Shown piece by piece: positions 1-12,715 of a stretch of DNA of 64,000 nucleotides. The DNA is from Colius striatus (Eukaryota > Chordata > Aves > Coliiformes > Coliidae), in contig NC_084769.1 in assembly GCF_028858725.1 (NCBI RefSeq), forward strand, positions 3,938,001 through 4,002,000, written 5' to 3'. Position 1 is the first letter of the stretch. Each line of letters opens with the position of its first letter. The notes below the pieces were generated by a model. The model ran no database searches and was not told where the DNA came from. It worked only from the letters and a program-made list of their open reading frames with translations. Position numbers and translations under genes: made by a program.

Positions 1-1382
1 GTCTCTGCTGCTCCAGCAGCCCCCAGCAATGACATTAACTGCAGCAGTGTGTGCAGCCAAGAGGTGAACGAAGCACGTTCCCTACTTGGGAAACTTTCTG
101 TGAATCTCACTGCAAACTCTGAATGTGTTTGGAGGTTGATGGCATGGTCACGTTTGGATGAGTTTTCAGGGGAACAGTTAACCAGAGAAAGTTTTTCACA
201 TTGCAAATGTCCCTGTAGGATCCAGCATCAAAGTAGAGGAACACTAGAAATTTTTGAAAAGAATTATACTCATTCATTGTTATAAACAAAGGGATTATAT
301 TTGTACCATACTTTCAGGTATGTAGTCCTTCCTCACTTTGCAGCTTCCATCTAATTCTGTTGTATACCTGCCACAGCAACAGCACTATCACTACTTTAGC
401 AAAAAAGAAACCCTTATTTTCCCTACCACCAATCCAAAAACCAGCTAAATTGTTTATGCTGAATTCTTCCAAAAATTAGCCCTGACGTAAGCACTCGGAA
501 TTCAGCTGGAGCAATTACAAGTCTGTGGAATCATAAGTGACAGAAAACAGGGTTTCAGACTGGAAGGCATGAGGCATCCTGATGTACACACACAGGGAGA
601 GAGAGTTAAAAAAAAGGAAGAAAATGAGAGGCAGAGGGAACATATGTTGTAGACAATCCCGCCTCCTGTAAAACTGCTGTTGAGTCAAGTAACCTGTTTA
701 AAAACAATGTATTCCTCTAGCTACAGCCACCTGGCTTGTAATTATAGTCCTCATTAGAAACTGCTACAGGTCTTGAGTGATTAGTTATTGTTTATAAACT
801 GTTCAACTGTAGACCACCTGTTTTCATATACCACTGCACCTTCTTCTTGCCTTGCTGCATCATATCTATTAATAGAAAAGCACCTGTTTCCTGACAGTGC
901 AAAACCAGAGATAAACATGTATATATATAAGCAGCTGGGGGAAAGGTCTTTGTGAAGGACAACCAGATATATTTGTTGCTATTAAGCTGTCCCTGGTCAC
1001 AGTTAGAGTGTTTGATGAAGTTGCCCTGCCTTGCGTCTCTCATATATGTGTAGACTCCCCAGCAACTGACATGGTTCTCTTGGAGAACATTTATAATTAG
1101 TCCTCCAGAGATTGGGAAATCCAGTGAAATTAAACATGAGGTTTGAAGCCTGGCACTAATTGCTAAAGAGTTAAATGCTCCTACATGAAAAAGCACCCAG
1201 CACAAAGGGAAAGGTGAATGGCATGACGTGCAGATGCAGGAGGTGAGGCATGAACGCTCCGTGCCTTAAATAAACACAAGGATCACTGCGGCCCCACTGG
1301 CAAAGGCAAAGAGGAGGCACTGAGCTTCTTAAGGCGATTCAGTCATGTAGACAACAAACTCATGCTAGAGTTAAAATCCTGA
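1..1382. other. Non-coding unique sequence
   Basis: No gene, exon or RNA gene is visible. The stretch is AT-rich with a short GA/A-rich run near 594-650 and a small TATATATA run near 921. Open frames of 60-137 codons occur on both strands and match nothing I recognise. They are what chance gives in AT-rich DNA. Confidence 0.7.
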
Positions 1383-1453
1383 GAGCCAAATTCTGCTCTG
1401 AGTCACGCTGACTTCAAGCTTGAGCGGTATAACTGAGATCAGGATTTGGCCCC
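1383..1453. mobile_element. MITE-like palindromic element remnant
   Basis: This 71-bp segment has imperfect terminal inverted repeats. The left arm (1383-1405, containing GCCAAATTCTG) and the reverse complement of the right arm (1430-1452, ending GGATTTGGCCC) agree at 18 of 23 positions, with about 24 bp between the arms. The pattern, a 'ccaaattctg' start and a 'cagatttggcc'-like end around a short centre, resembles old non-autonomous interspersed repeats of reptile and bird genomes. I cannot assign a family name. No coding capacity and no clear target-site duplication are seen. It could be a chance palindrome, but the length and the matching ends make that less likely. Confidence 0.5.
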
Positions 1454-1991
1454 TGGACCACCAAGCTATGAATAGTTATCCCATCATTAATTTTCATATA
1501 TGTCTACATGTGACATATGAGATTTGATCACTTTTAAAGGACTGAGCTGCCTACGTGGTTCTGAATTAAAAGCAAGTTCTGTTTCCAAGACTATTAGTAT
1601 GGGAGAGTGGACAGCCAAGCGCAGAGGCAGAGCTGCAGGCACAGAGCTGGAGCGAGTGGCAGCTCCGGCCGGAGAAGCTGGCTGTGCGCTCAGAGGCAGG
1701 AGGCAGCAGGCTGTGCCATGCCAAAACCAGGACACCTTCAGCCTTGCTTGGACGAGGGGAAACAGGAATCTTGCAGAGGAATGACATCAGTTTTAGGGAT
1801 TGCATTGGGAGTTTGCAGCACTTTGAATCCTAGGTGACGCAAAGGGCAGTCGGAGCTGAAATCCTTTAATGTAATGGTGGGAGATGCAACATTCCTCATC
1901 TCCCAGAAGCCCTTTCTCTGCTCTATTTTAAGCACTTGTGGCCATGCCTTAACTCTTATTCAGTGTAATAGTCTCTGTGATGCTTTGTCAA
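1454..1991. other. Non-coding unique sequence
   Basis: This stretch is non-coding apart from short open frames on both strands near 1,487-1,837. It contains a locally GC-richer part (about 1,600-1,740, rich in CAG and GCAGG words), which is why overlapping frames stay open there. No protein family is recognised. Confidence 0.6.
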
Positions 1992-2130
1992 CATAGAATA
2001 GTAGGGTTTGAAGGGACCTTTAGAGATCATCTAGTCCAACCCCACTGCAGAAGCAGGTTCACCTAGATCAGGTTGCATAGGAACGTGTCCAGGCGGGTCT
2101 TGAAGATCTCCAAGGAAGGAGGTGTCACCA
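1992..2130 (-). mobile_element. CR1 LINE 3' end, truncated
   Basis: Read on the minus strand, this is the final segment of a CR1 non-LTR retrotransposon. It carries the block that reads CTTCCTTGGAGATCTTCAAG, then the hallmark TTGGACTAGATGATCTC and AAGGTCCCTT, and it ends in a CTATTCTATG tail. Only the last ~140 bp is present, which is typical 5' truncation. It belongs to the same subfamily as the copies at 15.6 and 34.4 kb, judging by shared words. No reverse-transcriptase frame of useful length remains. The far (5') boundary at about 2,130 is where similarity stops and is approximate. Confidence 0.9.
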
Positions 2131-5100
2131 TACTCACTGCAGTGGGCTTCCCTCATCCACCAGAATTTTATGTAGGAGCACCCAGGCTCCCACTGTGATA
2201 GCTTCTTTCTCCTGACAAATTGGACGGAAAGCTACTTGTTCACGTGACTTAAAAGTGTTCCACATAAACACATGATCCTTTCTGATGAGAATTTAGGGCA
2301 TTTACTGATCATCACTAAGGACACATTATTGCTCATAGGCACTTGGTTTTGCCTGATCATTTATTGGGTAACTGGTAGTTTCCAATATGAGATGGCACAT
2401 CATGAAAAATTAGAGGATAACACAGTCTCAATAAAATCCAGGAAAGTTTTCTGTATTAAGACACAGTGGCATTATGAACAACCTAGTCATCACCCCGTGT
2501 TCCCACACAGCAAATGTTAGGCACCTGTGCATAGCAGTGAATCATCTTATTGGTTGTTTATTCATGACTGAATATGTTCCCAGACTTATTTCTCAGTATT
2601 TGACCGTGTCTAATGTTTCTTTGCTCACTGCTCTTCCTCAGTAACAAAATAAAACTTTCTCTTTATGTGAAAAAGACACGTTTAAAGACACCAGATTTAT
2701 GCAACTAGATCGAGAAGAACATATTTCTGTGTTCAATATTTAAATGATAGCAATGTTCCCTATCATTATTGCAAGGATCCTGTAAAACCTAACATCCAGC
2801 AGAGCCTTGGTATCAGTACCAAACCTATCCACCCAAAGACATCCAAGTACACAGAGCCGCTGAAGGGTTCACATACATGTGGCAGAATGAATGGCAAATA
2901 ATTTGGCATCTCAGAAAATCAACAGTGGGACTGAGTATTTTCCCTGGGTACAGGATAATCCCAGTCTATCCTTTTGTTGTTGGAGTTGAGACCTGTAGTC
3001 TATGAAGAATTGTCAGTGGGGTTATGCAGACTTTTGCAGGTACGTGTTAATGAGGCACTGAGGCAGTATGTGTATGTATATGTGTATACGTATATGTATA
3101 TTGATTTGGGCTCAGGACTGCTGTCTCTACTCACAGCTTCGTGACTTACTGGATCACTCAGCATATTGGGTCACTATTCATTGCAAAATACTATGTGGGT
3201 ATACTGTAAGTAGTTCATGGTGGCAGCAGTCATAGTTTTTTTCTTCTAAATATGGAGGAAAAGATGAAGTGATAAGAACAAGATATGTTAAAAAAAAATG
3301 AAACACCAGATTATGCAAAAGGAGGATGTTTCAACTGTGCTCTGGGAGGTGGATTCAGCCCTGCATGGTATCACAGCATCATGCAGGGCCTCCAGAGTAG
3401 CACAGCTGCCTGGTGGCTCCCATACAACACCAAACTTTGTTCATCCATCACCCTTGAGGCTGATAATGATTGTGTACCAGAGGCTTGGACATTTCAGTTG
3501 TCAGGGGCTGACTGAACTCAGTGGCTGCTCTGCTGTGTGATCCCCGGGGAGTGGTTCAGGCATAGCCCCAGCAAAAGGGATCTTGGCTGGATGAAGAGAT
3601 GTCAGTCTCTGAAATTAGGCAGTGTGCTAAATGAGAAGCCATCTGACTTAGCCAGCAAGACATGCCAAGAGCTTTGAAAGGCTGAGCTACCTACTTCTGG
3701 TCTGCGGGCTGACTCCACCTTGAAGGGGATTTCACTGGTAAAAGCCTAAGTGCTTTTGGAGTTCCTATTTTTGAAGTGAACAGCTAGATTAGTCTATGCT
3801 GAAAGATAGAAAGGCAGGTCATCTGCCTTTTTTAGAGTAATAGTTATGATCCCATGTAAAAATAATCACCTTCCAATCCTTGCCTAAAAACTTCCACCCA
3901 AATAACCCTCTGAACATAGTTTTCAAGCCTAAATGCATTTTAGGTCCCTGGGTGGTTTATCTATTTCCTTTTCCAAACATGGGATAGAAGTGTTGTAAGG
4001 ACAGTATCATCATGATGGAAGAGCAGAAAAGAAAGGTTAATAACAATAGTTGTCTCCTTATTGTCCTACTAAAGCTTTTCTGCTAGTATTTGGCTAGATA
4101 TTTATATAGTTCGATATCTAGCATCATGAGTGTGTGAAGCCTAACAAAAGACTGCAAGTTTACAAGGAAGCACAAAGGGGTCTCTTTTTAAAGTGAGTAA
4201 CCCAGTTGATTTCAATACGAGTTTGGAAAATAATCAAAAGTTCTCAGTTGTGAAAAAACTAGCAATAGGGTCTGCAGGAAGCACAGATCTTCCTTGCCCA
4301 GTGGGTTACCGCATGTTTGGAGAAATCAGAACTTTTCTGAGCTGGTGCAACCTCTCTCTTTGAAATCTTTTGCTTGCTGTTTCTTTTTTCAAAGGTGTTA
4401 AAGGAATATGACTGTAATTAACAACTGACAAAAATATCCGGGCTTGAACTGAAGTGGGAAATCACAGAGGTTACTTATTTCCTCATGCTTTTACCATTTG
4501 TTCTCTTTTCTTGAGGAAGTTGAAAGACCTGAGGTTCAAACTTAATAAGGCCTCATGCCGTTTCTAAGAGTATTTACAACATGCAAAAAATAAGCCAGCA
4601 CATTTCTTATATTTAAATTTGTTTTCAGTCATCTAAGCTATTACACAGTATGCCATCCCTAAACCTTTTGTAACAAGCAGTAAATGTTTCTCAGACAAGG
4701 GAAAGAATGATGTGTTCAACTACTCTAGCTGCTTGAGCCCGGGAAAGCAACAAAACATTGGTGTATGTGCAATCCCCATATCTCAGTTTGCTTCAACATC
4801 AGGAAAATGGAGCTGCCTCCAACTGGTGGCTTGTGCTTGCAGACCTGAGTGCTGGGACGGGGTCTGTGGGGTACCCCATGGCATCAGCTTCCTCTGCTGA
4901 AACTACACAGTGCTGTGGAATGGACAGTCATGTGGGATTTATCAACCACAACGAGTTTTCTAGGGTCTGCCTCAAGCCACTTTGATTCAAAGGGAAGCTT
5001 TCCATTTCTAGTGGTGGGGAGTTAGATTTATTCCTATGAGTACTGATTGTGTAACACCTGCTCTAGAAGTCACCGTCAGTTCAGTTTTAGCACAATTAAA

Positions 5101-5839
5101 TTCTGGCCCATGTCTCACAGCTTGGTGTGTCATGGAACAAACCAAACCATCTCAGATCTTGGAAGCTCTGGACACAAGAGCTCTGCACAGCCAGAGATGC
5201 AAAACAGATTTGTCAGTGCAGGGTTTCATGTGTGTGATAACCAAGCAAGCTGAAATGAGCTCTTGCAACATGTCCTTACGTATCCTCAACAAACAGCCTT
5301 CTCAGTGAATCTTTTAGGTCTCTTCTAATTCTGGAGAGGCTTTATCTTTTTAAACAAGTACACATGGAAGGAATGCCTGAAGGTCTCAGAGACACTCATT
5401 AGTGTTCTTTGGATGGGATATTGGGGAAAAGTAGTTTTGTTTTGTTAAAATTCCTTTTGCAAACAAGCGTTAGCACCTACAAACATCAAATACACCCATG
5501 TCCATCAGAGAGCTGCTGGAACGCAGATGAGACATTTCGTCCAGTGCTCTACTGAGTCACTGTAAAAATAACCCCACCAAGAACAGCTGACCAGCACTCA
5601 CTTTCATGTCAATCTTCTTTTTTTCCTTAAAAAAGAACAACCCTTAAAAAATACATCTTCATGGCAATGCTCAGATTGAGACGGGCTCTTAGAGGGAAGA
5701 TCCACGTCATTATTAAAAAAACTGAAACGTGGACACATATTTGCCATGGAAACCTTAGAAACAACATAAACATGAATCATGTTTAAACTGAGTGGGCACA
5801 GAGTGGTGCAAAGGGTCCTGTTTGCCAGCCTGAGCTGAA
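2131..5839. other. Non-coding unique sequence
   Basis: About 3.7 kb without a recognisable gene. It holds a TG/TA microsatellite (listed separately) and several overlapping open frames of 60-90 codons near 3,285-3,540, 4,712-4,985 and 5,036-5,308. Overlapping pairs in different frames of the same strand argue against selection on any one of them. No repeats of known family are seen. Confidence 0.65.
3065..3102. repeat. TG/TA-rich microsatellite
   Basis: This is an imperfect run of TATG, TGTA and GTAT words, including a GTATAC centre. It is a simple sequence and likely length-variable. Confidence 0.8.
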
Positions 5840-5845
5840 TGCTTG

Positions 5846-5959
5846 TCGCTTGCTGTCCGCACAGGACGCTCAGCAGGGGACACGCCACGGGGCTCGCCAT
5901 GGCCAAGGTCATATTGCCATAGACACGGCATCTGGTTAATGCGCAGAAGGGTGTTACGA
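5846..5959. other. CpG-enriched patch
   Basis: Nine CpG dinucleotides fall within about 115 bp, well above the surrounding AT-rich DNA, which has almost none over hundreds of bases. Open frames run through the patch on both strands (plus-strand frame 5,843-6,106 and minus-strand frame 5,604-5,996), but neither resembles a known protein. The patch is too short for a standard CpG island. It could be an unmethylated regulatory site, a decayed exon or chance. Confidence 0.4.
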
Positions 5960-8900
5960 AGCAAAACACACTTGTCCTTAGCTCCAGTGCTGCCAACAGT
6001 GATGATTTTTTCTCATAATATCATGTTTTCTAATCAACACAGCAAACCTCCAGCCACTGGGCAGTTATGCAGCAACAACTGGATGTGTGCAAGTCAATTC
6101 TTTTGAAAAGGACAGAGAAAATAATCCCAAAACAGCTTCTCTGAGGCACTTTTAAATGCATTTACTGCTTCTTTTTCTGGATTTCTATCTACCCCTCACA
6201 GTACATTGGCCAAGATGGGTTCTGAACAGGTTTGACTCTTAGCTCTCATGGGTTGTCCTTAGCAAAAGAGCTGAGAACAGATTAGAAAAATGTCTTTAGT
6301 AATTGCTTGCATTTTCATGACAGCAAGGCTATTTAATTTCTCATTTTTGTTATTCTAGAAAAAGAAACAGCAATAGACCTCTTCACATTCTTGTTACATC
6401 TTCGTTCAGTCAACTACCTTTATCCTTTTCCTCTTTGTATATTCATTTAGCTGTTGTAGTGTCTAAGAGAAAGCCATTCAGCTTGAGACTGCTGCCCTGA
6501 AAGCCATCTGGCAAGATTTTCAGATCAAATAGTTACGGATTCAGATAAGTGTTCAAAATATTACATCTTCTATCACTCATATGATTACTTGTGGTACAGA
6601 TTCTCCAGCCATGATGTGATTCCAGACTGGAAACTGATTTTTAAAGTGGCTTGACATGCTTTGATATTTATCATCTTACTTCTAGCAATACACAATTTTG
6701 ACCAGAACAACATGTGCATAGGAATCTGTGAGCTGCAGGTGTTGAGACACTTAGAAGAAATACCCTTTGTATGGTTAATCCTTCAGATATCCAACTCTAT
6801 ACATTTGCTGCAGGTTTGCTCTGTTGGTAAATAATAGGGGTTATATAGACAATGTGTTGTCTCAATATCCAAGCACAGGGCAAAGATAAGAGGTCTCGGA
6901 TCCCATAAACTTAGATTAAATCACTGTCTGTGGTTCTAGGTGACCTGTGACCGTATCTAAACACCAGAAATTCTGCAGAAGGTTAAATATCTTATATATT
7001 GTTCCTGCTAGTTTTTCCACAAAGCTATGCACTGTGTAATTTACTCCCTAAAATCAAACAGTATTTGGATGTAGTGCATATTTGCCATGTTTCTGTTTGA
7101 AAGTCTAATCCTCCACATCTGGAGGACACGTTCTTTCATTTAGATTTTAGTGAGTGAGCAAGTTATTTCTTTTGAAAGATGACAAAGTTGTCAAGAAAAT
7201 AATTTTGAAACCCCAAACCCATGGAAAACAGTTGATATGGGTTGAAAGTGTTGTAAGTGTCGAAAACACCCGGAAAAACAGATATACCCCCCTTTGAGTG
7301 GTGGCTCAACTCTCATTGAGTGTAATGGGAGGTGCAGTTGTTGATTCAAAGAAAACTTAGGCCACACGAAAGGTGAAGAGCAAGTAAAGTTTGAAAATAT
7401 ACTTTTTCTATGGGTTTGTAATCTGAGTGTGCCCACTCGTTTGCTTTCTATGACTCTTCTCAGGGTTAGACTCACTGTAACCTTTCCCTCAGTTGGAACA
7501 TAATGTCTTCTCTGCTGTTGGACTAGTTTTATGAAACACAGTAGCATTCTGATTTGGCTAAACTTGGTTTAAAAAGTGAAGCTGGTAAAAGGAAAGGTAA
7601 TAAGTAACAATTAGTTTCCCTCTGTTTAAGAAAATATACTAAACAATTAAGAGAGGAAAAAAGGAAACATTAAGACTTCTTAGAAGCAATTCATACAGTC
7701 GGAAGTGATATCATTATGTTTAATAGTGTCTGGTGGACTGCTCTTCGCTGCATTTTCCAAGTTGTTTTTAGAAACTATAAAACTTCTACTACATTCTGGT
7801 TACTCTTAACTCTTACATTATGGTTACAGTTTAACTTCTTAACATTGAATAAAATTATTTGACTTTCCTGGTACCTTATACTGTGAGGATGCAAGCAGAA
7901 ATCACCTGAAAGCGAGGTCATTCTTATTCTAATTATGTTGTACTTATCACAGAAACTCTTGGAGGCAGGGAGTTGAACTAAGAAAGACCCATATGTATCA
8001 TGTGTTTGCTCTCATGAAAAGTCTCACAAACAGTTTTGGGTGAAGCTGTCGTAATACTCATTCAAACTTATATGCTACTGGAGAGTACAAGTGATGAAAG
8101 TCTCACAAACAAACAGTGAATATAATCTTAGAGAATGTCATTTGACCTTCCCTTTGGTGCTTTTTCTTTATCTTTTTCAGAAATATAGATCTTAACTCCA
8201 CATAAGAGACAGCCTCTATTTTTCTCTGAGTTTGAACCAGGGCATGGTGATGTTCCCACTACTAAAGGACATTCAATTAAATTGAAGACAGTAGTGTAAG
8301 TTCTGAATTCCTATAAGCTTCTCTATATGTCAGTAATTTATACTGAAGTCTCTTAAAGCATATCATGTTGGACATTAAAAATAGAAACATCTGAAGTTCA
8401 GCATTTACAGGTCAATTCAGTATTAATTTGAAACACATAAACACGGTAAAATAAACATAAATCTGTGTTGGATATGTGCTTTACTACATCAGCTGCTTCA
8501 CATTGTCCTGATGGATAAAACCAGACTATCTAGCTTAGCAGTTTTTCAAGTGTTTCCTAATGGCACATAACTTGTAAAGCCTTGGTTGGTCATTGATGTG
8601 AAACACACCTAAGTTCCCTATGAAAATGCTCTTTATGCCCATCAATAAGTATATGCATGAGGCAGCTTGTTCTCTTTGAACAGCACTTACTAAGCATGGA
8701 GCAGTCATCGAGGTAATATATTTCAAATCCTATGACCTTTTTAGATGGAGAAAAGCTACTTTAGCTAATTTTTTAAAATATTGCTCCCTACTGTCTCTCT
8801 TGAGATGGATACAAATTCCTCATCCATGTTATCATTCAAAGTGCCGCCAGCTGTTGACAACAAAGCATATTCTTCGACATTCATTTCTGGAAGGGCTTGA

Positions 8901-11900
8901 AGACTGAAAGTTGCTGAGTCCATGTCCTATCTGATGGGAGAATACAGTTTTTTTTACAAATTATATATGCATTTTTACAGGCCACAGTCTTTATGGAGAC
9001 TTTTCCTAGTTATGCCCCAAATTATCTGGTCCATTAAAAAAATTTCACATTAGACATTCCTTACTTATCTTCCTGAGATTATATGATGCATGCTACAATT
9101 TTCCTGAAGGTGCTCACATTTCTGATTGGTTTATTAATTTGTGTTTATTGTAGCTACTCTGTTAGAATGTTTTATCTTAATTAGTATTTTTATGCCCACT
9201 ATATTAAATATGTACGTGGCCAGCTTTTTATGCTGCATGTCTTTCTAGTGCAACTGAGGTTTAGTGTTTTACTTCAAGAAGGAAAATTTATAATCAAATT
9301 AATAGTAATCACACACACATTTTGCATCAAAACCAAAGTATATTGCATTAGCAAGAGATGATATTTTTTAGGTTCAAATCCATAAGCTCTTTGCCTGGTA
9401 AGCCTCTTCTTAATCCATGTATGATATCCGTTAGCCTTACATTTTTAGGATAAAATCAGAACTTTTTTTTTACTTTCAGAAATAAAGCTGCTTCTCTGGT
9501 ACCCATTACAGATAGAATTTCATTCTTCTCTCTTTAAAAAAAACAAAGAGAAGTTTTGTTCCATTTTTCAGTATAAGACTGAGAAATGCAAGTGCAAAAA
9601 TGATACTTCTTTCCAGAGTAGTTCTTTTGCAGTTTAAATGTGGAACAAGAGACTCTTACTCATTGACATAATCAAAGTACTTAATTTCTTGGGTCAAACC
9701 CCTTAAAATCAGGTTCAATAGGAGTAGCAGAGCACTGAAGCATTGCTTTTTTTTTTTCTTTTTTGACACAAGAGAGTTAGACTTTGTGCTTTTGGTGAAC
9801 TCTCATGTAATTAAGTAGTGACTAGATGTAACTACTTTTTATATCTTTATTCTGTGAATGCTTTTCAGCTTTGATATATATTAGGTCGCTTTTCTGCAAG
9901 ATATGTAGTTCTGTTCTGCATAGAGGTAAGATTTGTCTTAATCTGATATTTTCACTCTTAAAAAGCTTAGAAAACCATGATGGTTTTCACTGTATGTTGT
10001 TCATCTTGTACTCTATAGCTGCCAGTTGCTCCTGCCTGCCTTGAGCAATATCTTAAACTTGGATAATGTTAACCACTTAAATGGAGTTACCTTCAATCAC
10101 ACAGAAGAGAAGTGTTTCAATGCTTTACTCTTAGTTTTAAACCTCTCCTTTTTTGATATTGGCTGCCTGAGCTGGGCACGCAGCGTTTGCATTCAGCAAA
10201 GCTTGATGCACAAGCACTTTAGTTTGTAAGCTCGCAGTTCCACTCGCAGTGAGAAGTGAGTTGTAAATTACCCACTACTGAGTTGCTGAGTCACTTGAAT
10301 ACTTCAGACTGCTCTAAATGCAAGATCCAGAGGGGCTGCTGAATTATCCTAGACTGTTTTTCAGATGATCCTTGTGTCACGAACTCATTCTAAATATGAT
10401 TTTTTTTTTCTTGATAAGTATTTAATTTGAGATTTCAGTAGCGAAGAGAATTGAGCAGAGACATTTTAAGTGCTTCTTCGTCTATCATTAGAGACACCAA
10501 GTGACACAGGAAAAGATAATGAACACAGAAAGAGCCCCCAAAGCACTTTTAGTTCCTTTCTTGAGAGTCAGCAGGCCAATATTGACTTTGATTAAGCACT
10601 CACTTTGGTCCCATTAGTTTGGCAAACTGTGAAACAAAAGTGAGCATCCTCTCCAAGTTGGTTTTGCATAAACTCTTTTACAACTTCAGTTGTGAATTTC
10701 TTTAGAACATCCGTAGTTTGGAGCTTTTCAATTTAATTTTTTTTCCTTCTCCAGAAAGACATCTTTTATGTCTTCTAAAGAATTCATAATCTAAAAGTAG
10801 CATAAACATTTGTGGTATCAAGCAGTGACAGTTCACGTTCTTGCTTTGCGTCTCAAAACTGTAGAGGAAAGCAAAGATACATATTTCCTTCTCATGAGTT
10901 TGTATCTGTGGTTTAATTGCCAGATTTTAAACCAAAGAAACAAGTTTTTATGTGATTTTCTGGGGTTGCTGAATATTATTGTTAGATACACTTCTAAAAT
11001 TGTCTGCCAGTTGTCAGGAAAAGGCTCTTTCCCTTGTCCCATTTTGATGTGATTTTGAGTCTTGGCCATTGGTATGTACCTATCACGATTAACCATAGGA
11101 AACTTAGCAGAATCTCATCAGCCTTTTTTATTATAAATCACACAAATACATATTTAACCTTTATTTGTTTTTTTACCAACAATGATTTGAGAAAGTCAGT
11201 GGGCTCTTGTCCCTTTAGACTGTTATTACACTGTGTGTAGGGTTGGAGAAGTATCGTGACAAGTCTCAAGCATCTGATTTTTTTGGTGTTGATGAAAGAG
11301 GAGCTCAGTGGCTTCAAGTTGCGGGGGGAGTGGTCATTCCAGAGATGAGGGATCTTGAAAATGTTTCCTTTGCCTATGAGGGAACTCTTTCCTATACTCT
11401 GCTTTGACTAGACCCTCTTCACTGATTTGTTCTTCATGTACTCTTTGTGCTATAAAGTGATATAGAAGGTACTCAGTCTTCTGATGTAACTTCCTATCTT
11501 TTATAGTTCCTTCCAGGTTGACAAAAAAACATAATTACCTTTCATTTCTTTTTATTTCTAGTACATGAGTACTCTTCTACTTCACCTGGAATGTCTCTGT
11601 GGAGGTTACATCACTGAATTGATGTTGCAGCCATCCAAGATCACGTCCATCATGGTTTCTGTTTAAATTAATTCCTTTCTGGAAATACCATATGTACTAT
11701 TTCATGTGTACTTGGCACTATATGCCACCAGAAAGATGTATTAATGCACCTCTAAGTATTTTATAGTCAAAAAATGTATTGTCATGAATACAAGTGTAAA
11801 ATAGGTTACTTCTTATCCCAGTATTATAATCAGAACTGCTCAGATCATTGTAAGGGTGGATTAATTAGCTCAGCTGAGGCTTTGAGTCCAAGCTATTGTT

Positions 11901-11994
11901 AGATATTTTTTATCTCAGTATCTTGTTTTCAAGCCCTAAAGGTAATCCATGTTAAGGTTTATATCTCTGTGTGTCTGCTAACACAGGGCACGTA
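5960..11994. other. Non-coding AT-rich sequence
   Basis: About 6 kb with no recognisable gene or known transposon. It contains many short A and T runs, and a near-identical direct repeat of the word AGTCTCACAAAC (about 8,020 and 8,099). A motif-rich, non-repetitive stretch sits around 10,010-10,300 (ends near CGCAGTTCCACTCGC). Open frames of 63-118 codons are present but lack coding character. Confidence 0.65.
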
Positions 11995-12074
11995 TAGACA
12001 CACACTCAGGTGCACACACACACACATAGTCACATATGTGCATTCACACGTGAGTGCAGCGACACACACAGAAG
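11995..12074. repeat. Interrupted CA repeat
   Basis: A mixed (CA)n tract with interruptions. The longest pure part lies near 12,012-12,026, with further CACACA islands on both sides up to GACACACACAG. It looks like an old dinucleotide microsatellite broken by point changes. Confidence 0.8.
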
Positions 12075-12204
12075 GTAAGCACACGGAGTTTATAGATTTC
12101 TACATGAATTTGACATTGATTTCTGGGGTAAACAAATGGTTTTAAGTCTTTACTTGCCCAAAGCTAGATCATAATATTCTGCATTTCAAAGCATCCAAGT
12201 ACCT

Positions 12205-12715
12205 TTAAAGTGGTGGCTGCAGAGTCCCCCAAGGCACAAAGCAGATAAAACCTTCTTTTAAAAGTATTTTGCTCACCTTTGTAAAAAAAGGGAACTTGGG
12301 GTTTATTGAGTGCAGGAAAGCCTCATTCCCATAGTAACCAATGCATGGTTGATATTGATCAGTGGAGTCAAAGGCAGAACCTACTGACAGGAATAAAGAG
12401 CGACTATTTCTTATCCTCATATGTATTCTTCCTGGAGTTCCTGTAGGTAACCGATACCACAGGCGCGGAGCGTTCTGTAGGAGCAGCCGTGCTTTCGGTT
12501 GTGGCGTTAACACACACTGGGGTTCCTTATCCACAAGAAATGTTCTGAGCGTGCCTGATTTTTTTACTAGATTCTGCAGCCTTTTGTCTGCCAAAACAAC
12601 CCATGATTTTAAGAGAAATTTCCCGCAGCGAGGTGTATGCAGAATTGGTCCCTTTGTCTTGAAGGACCTTGGCCAGCCTTTGAAATATCTTCATCGTTAT
12701 ACTTTTTTATCTTAA
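12205..12715. other. CpG-rich segment open on both strands
   Basis: A minus-strand frame (12,594 down to 12,205, 129 codons) and a plus-strand frame (12,362-12,715, 117 codons) overlap here. Neither shows a known domain, signal peptide or membrane segment that I recognise. Between 12,451 and 12,508 there are seven CpGs, including GGCGCGGAGCG, and more follow to about 12,640. Dual-strand openness usually reflects local base composition rather than two genes. A decayed exon or a CpG-containing regulatory element is possible. Confidence 0.35.
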
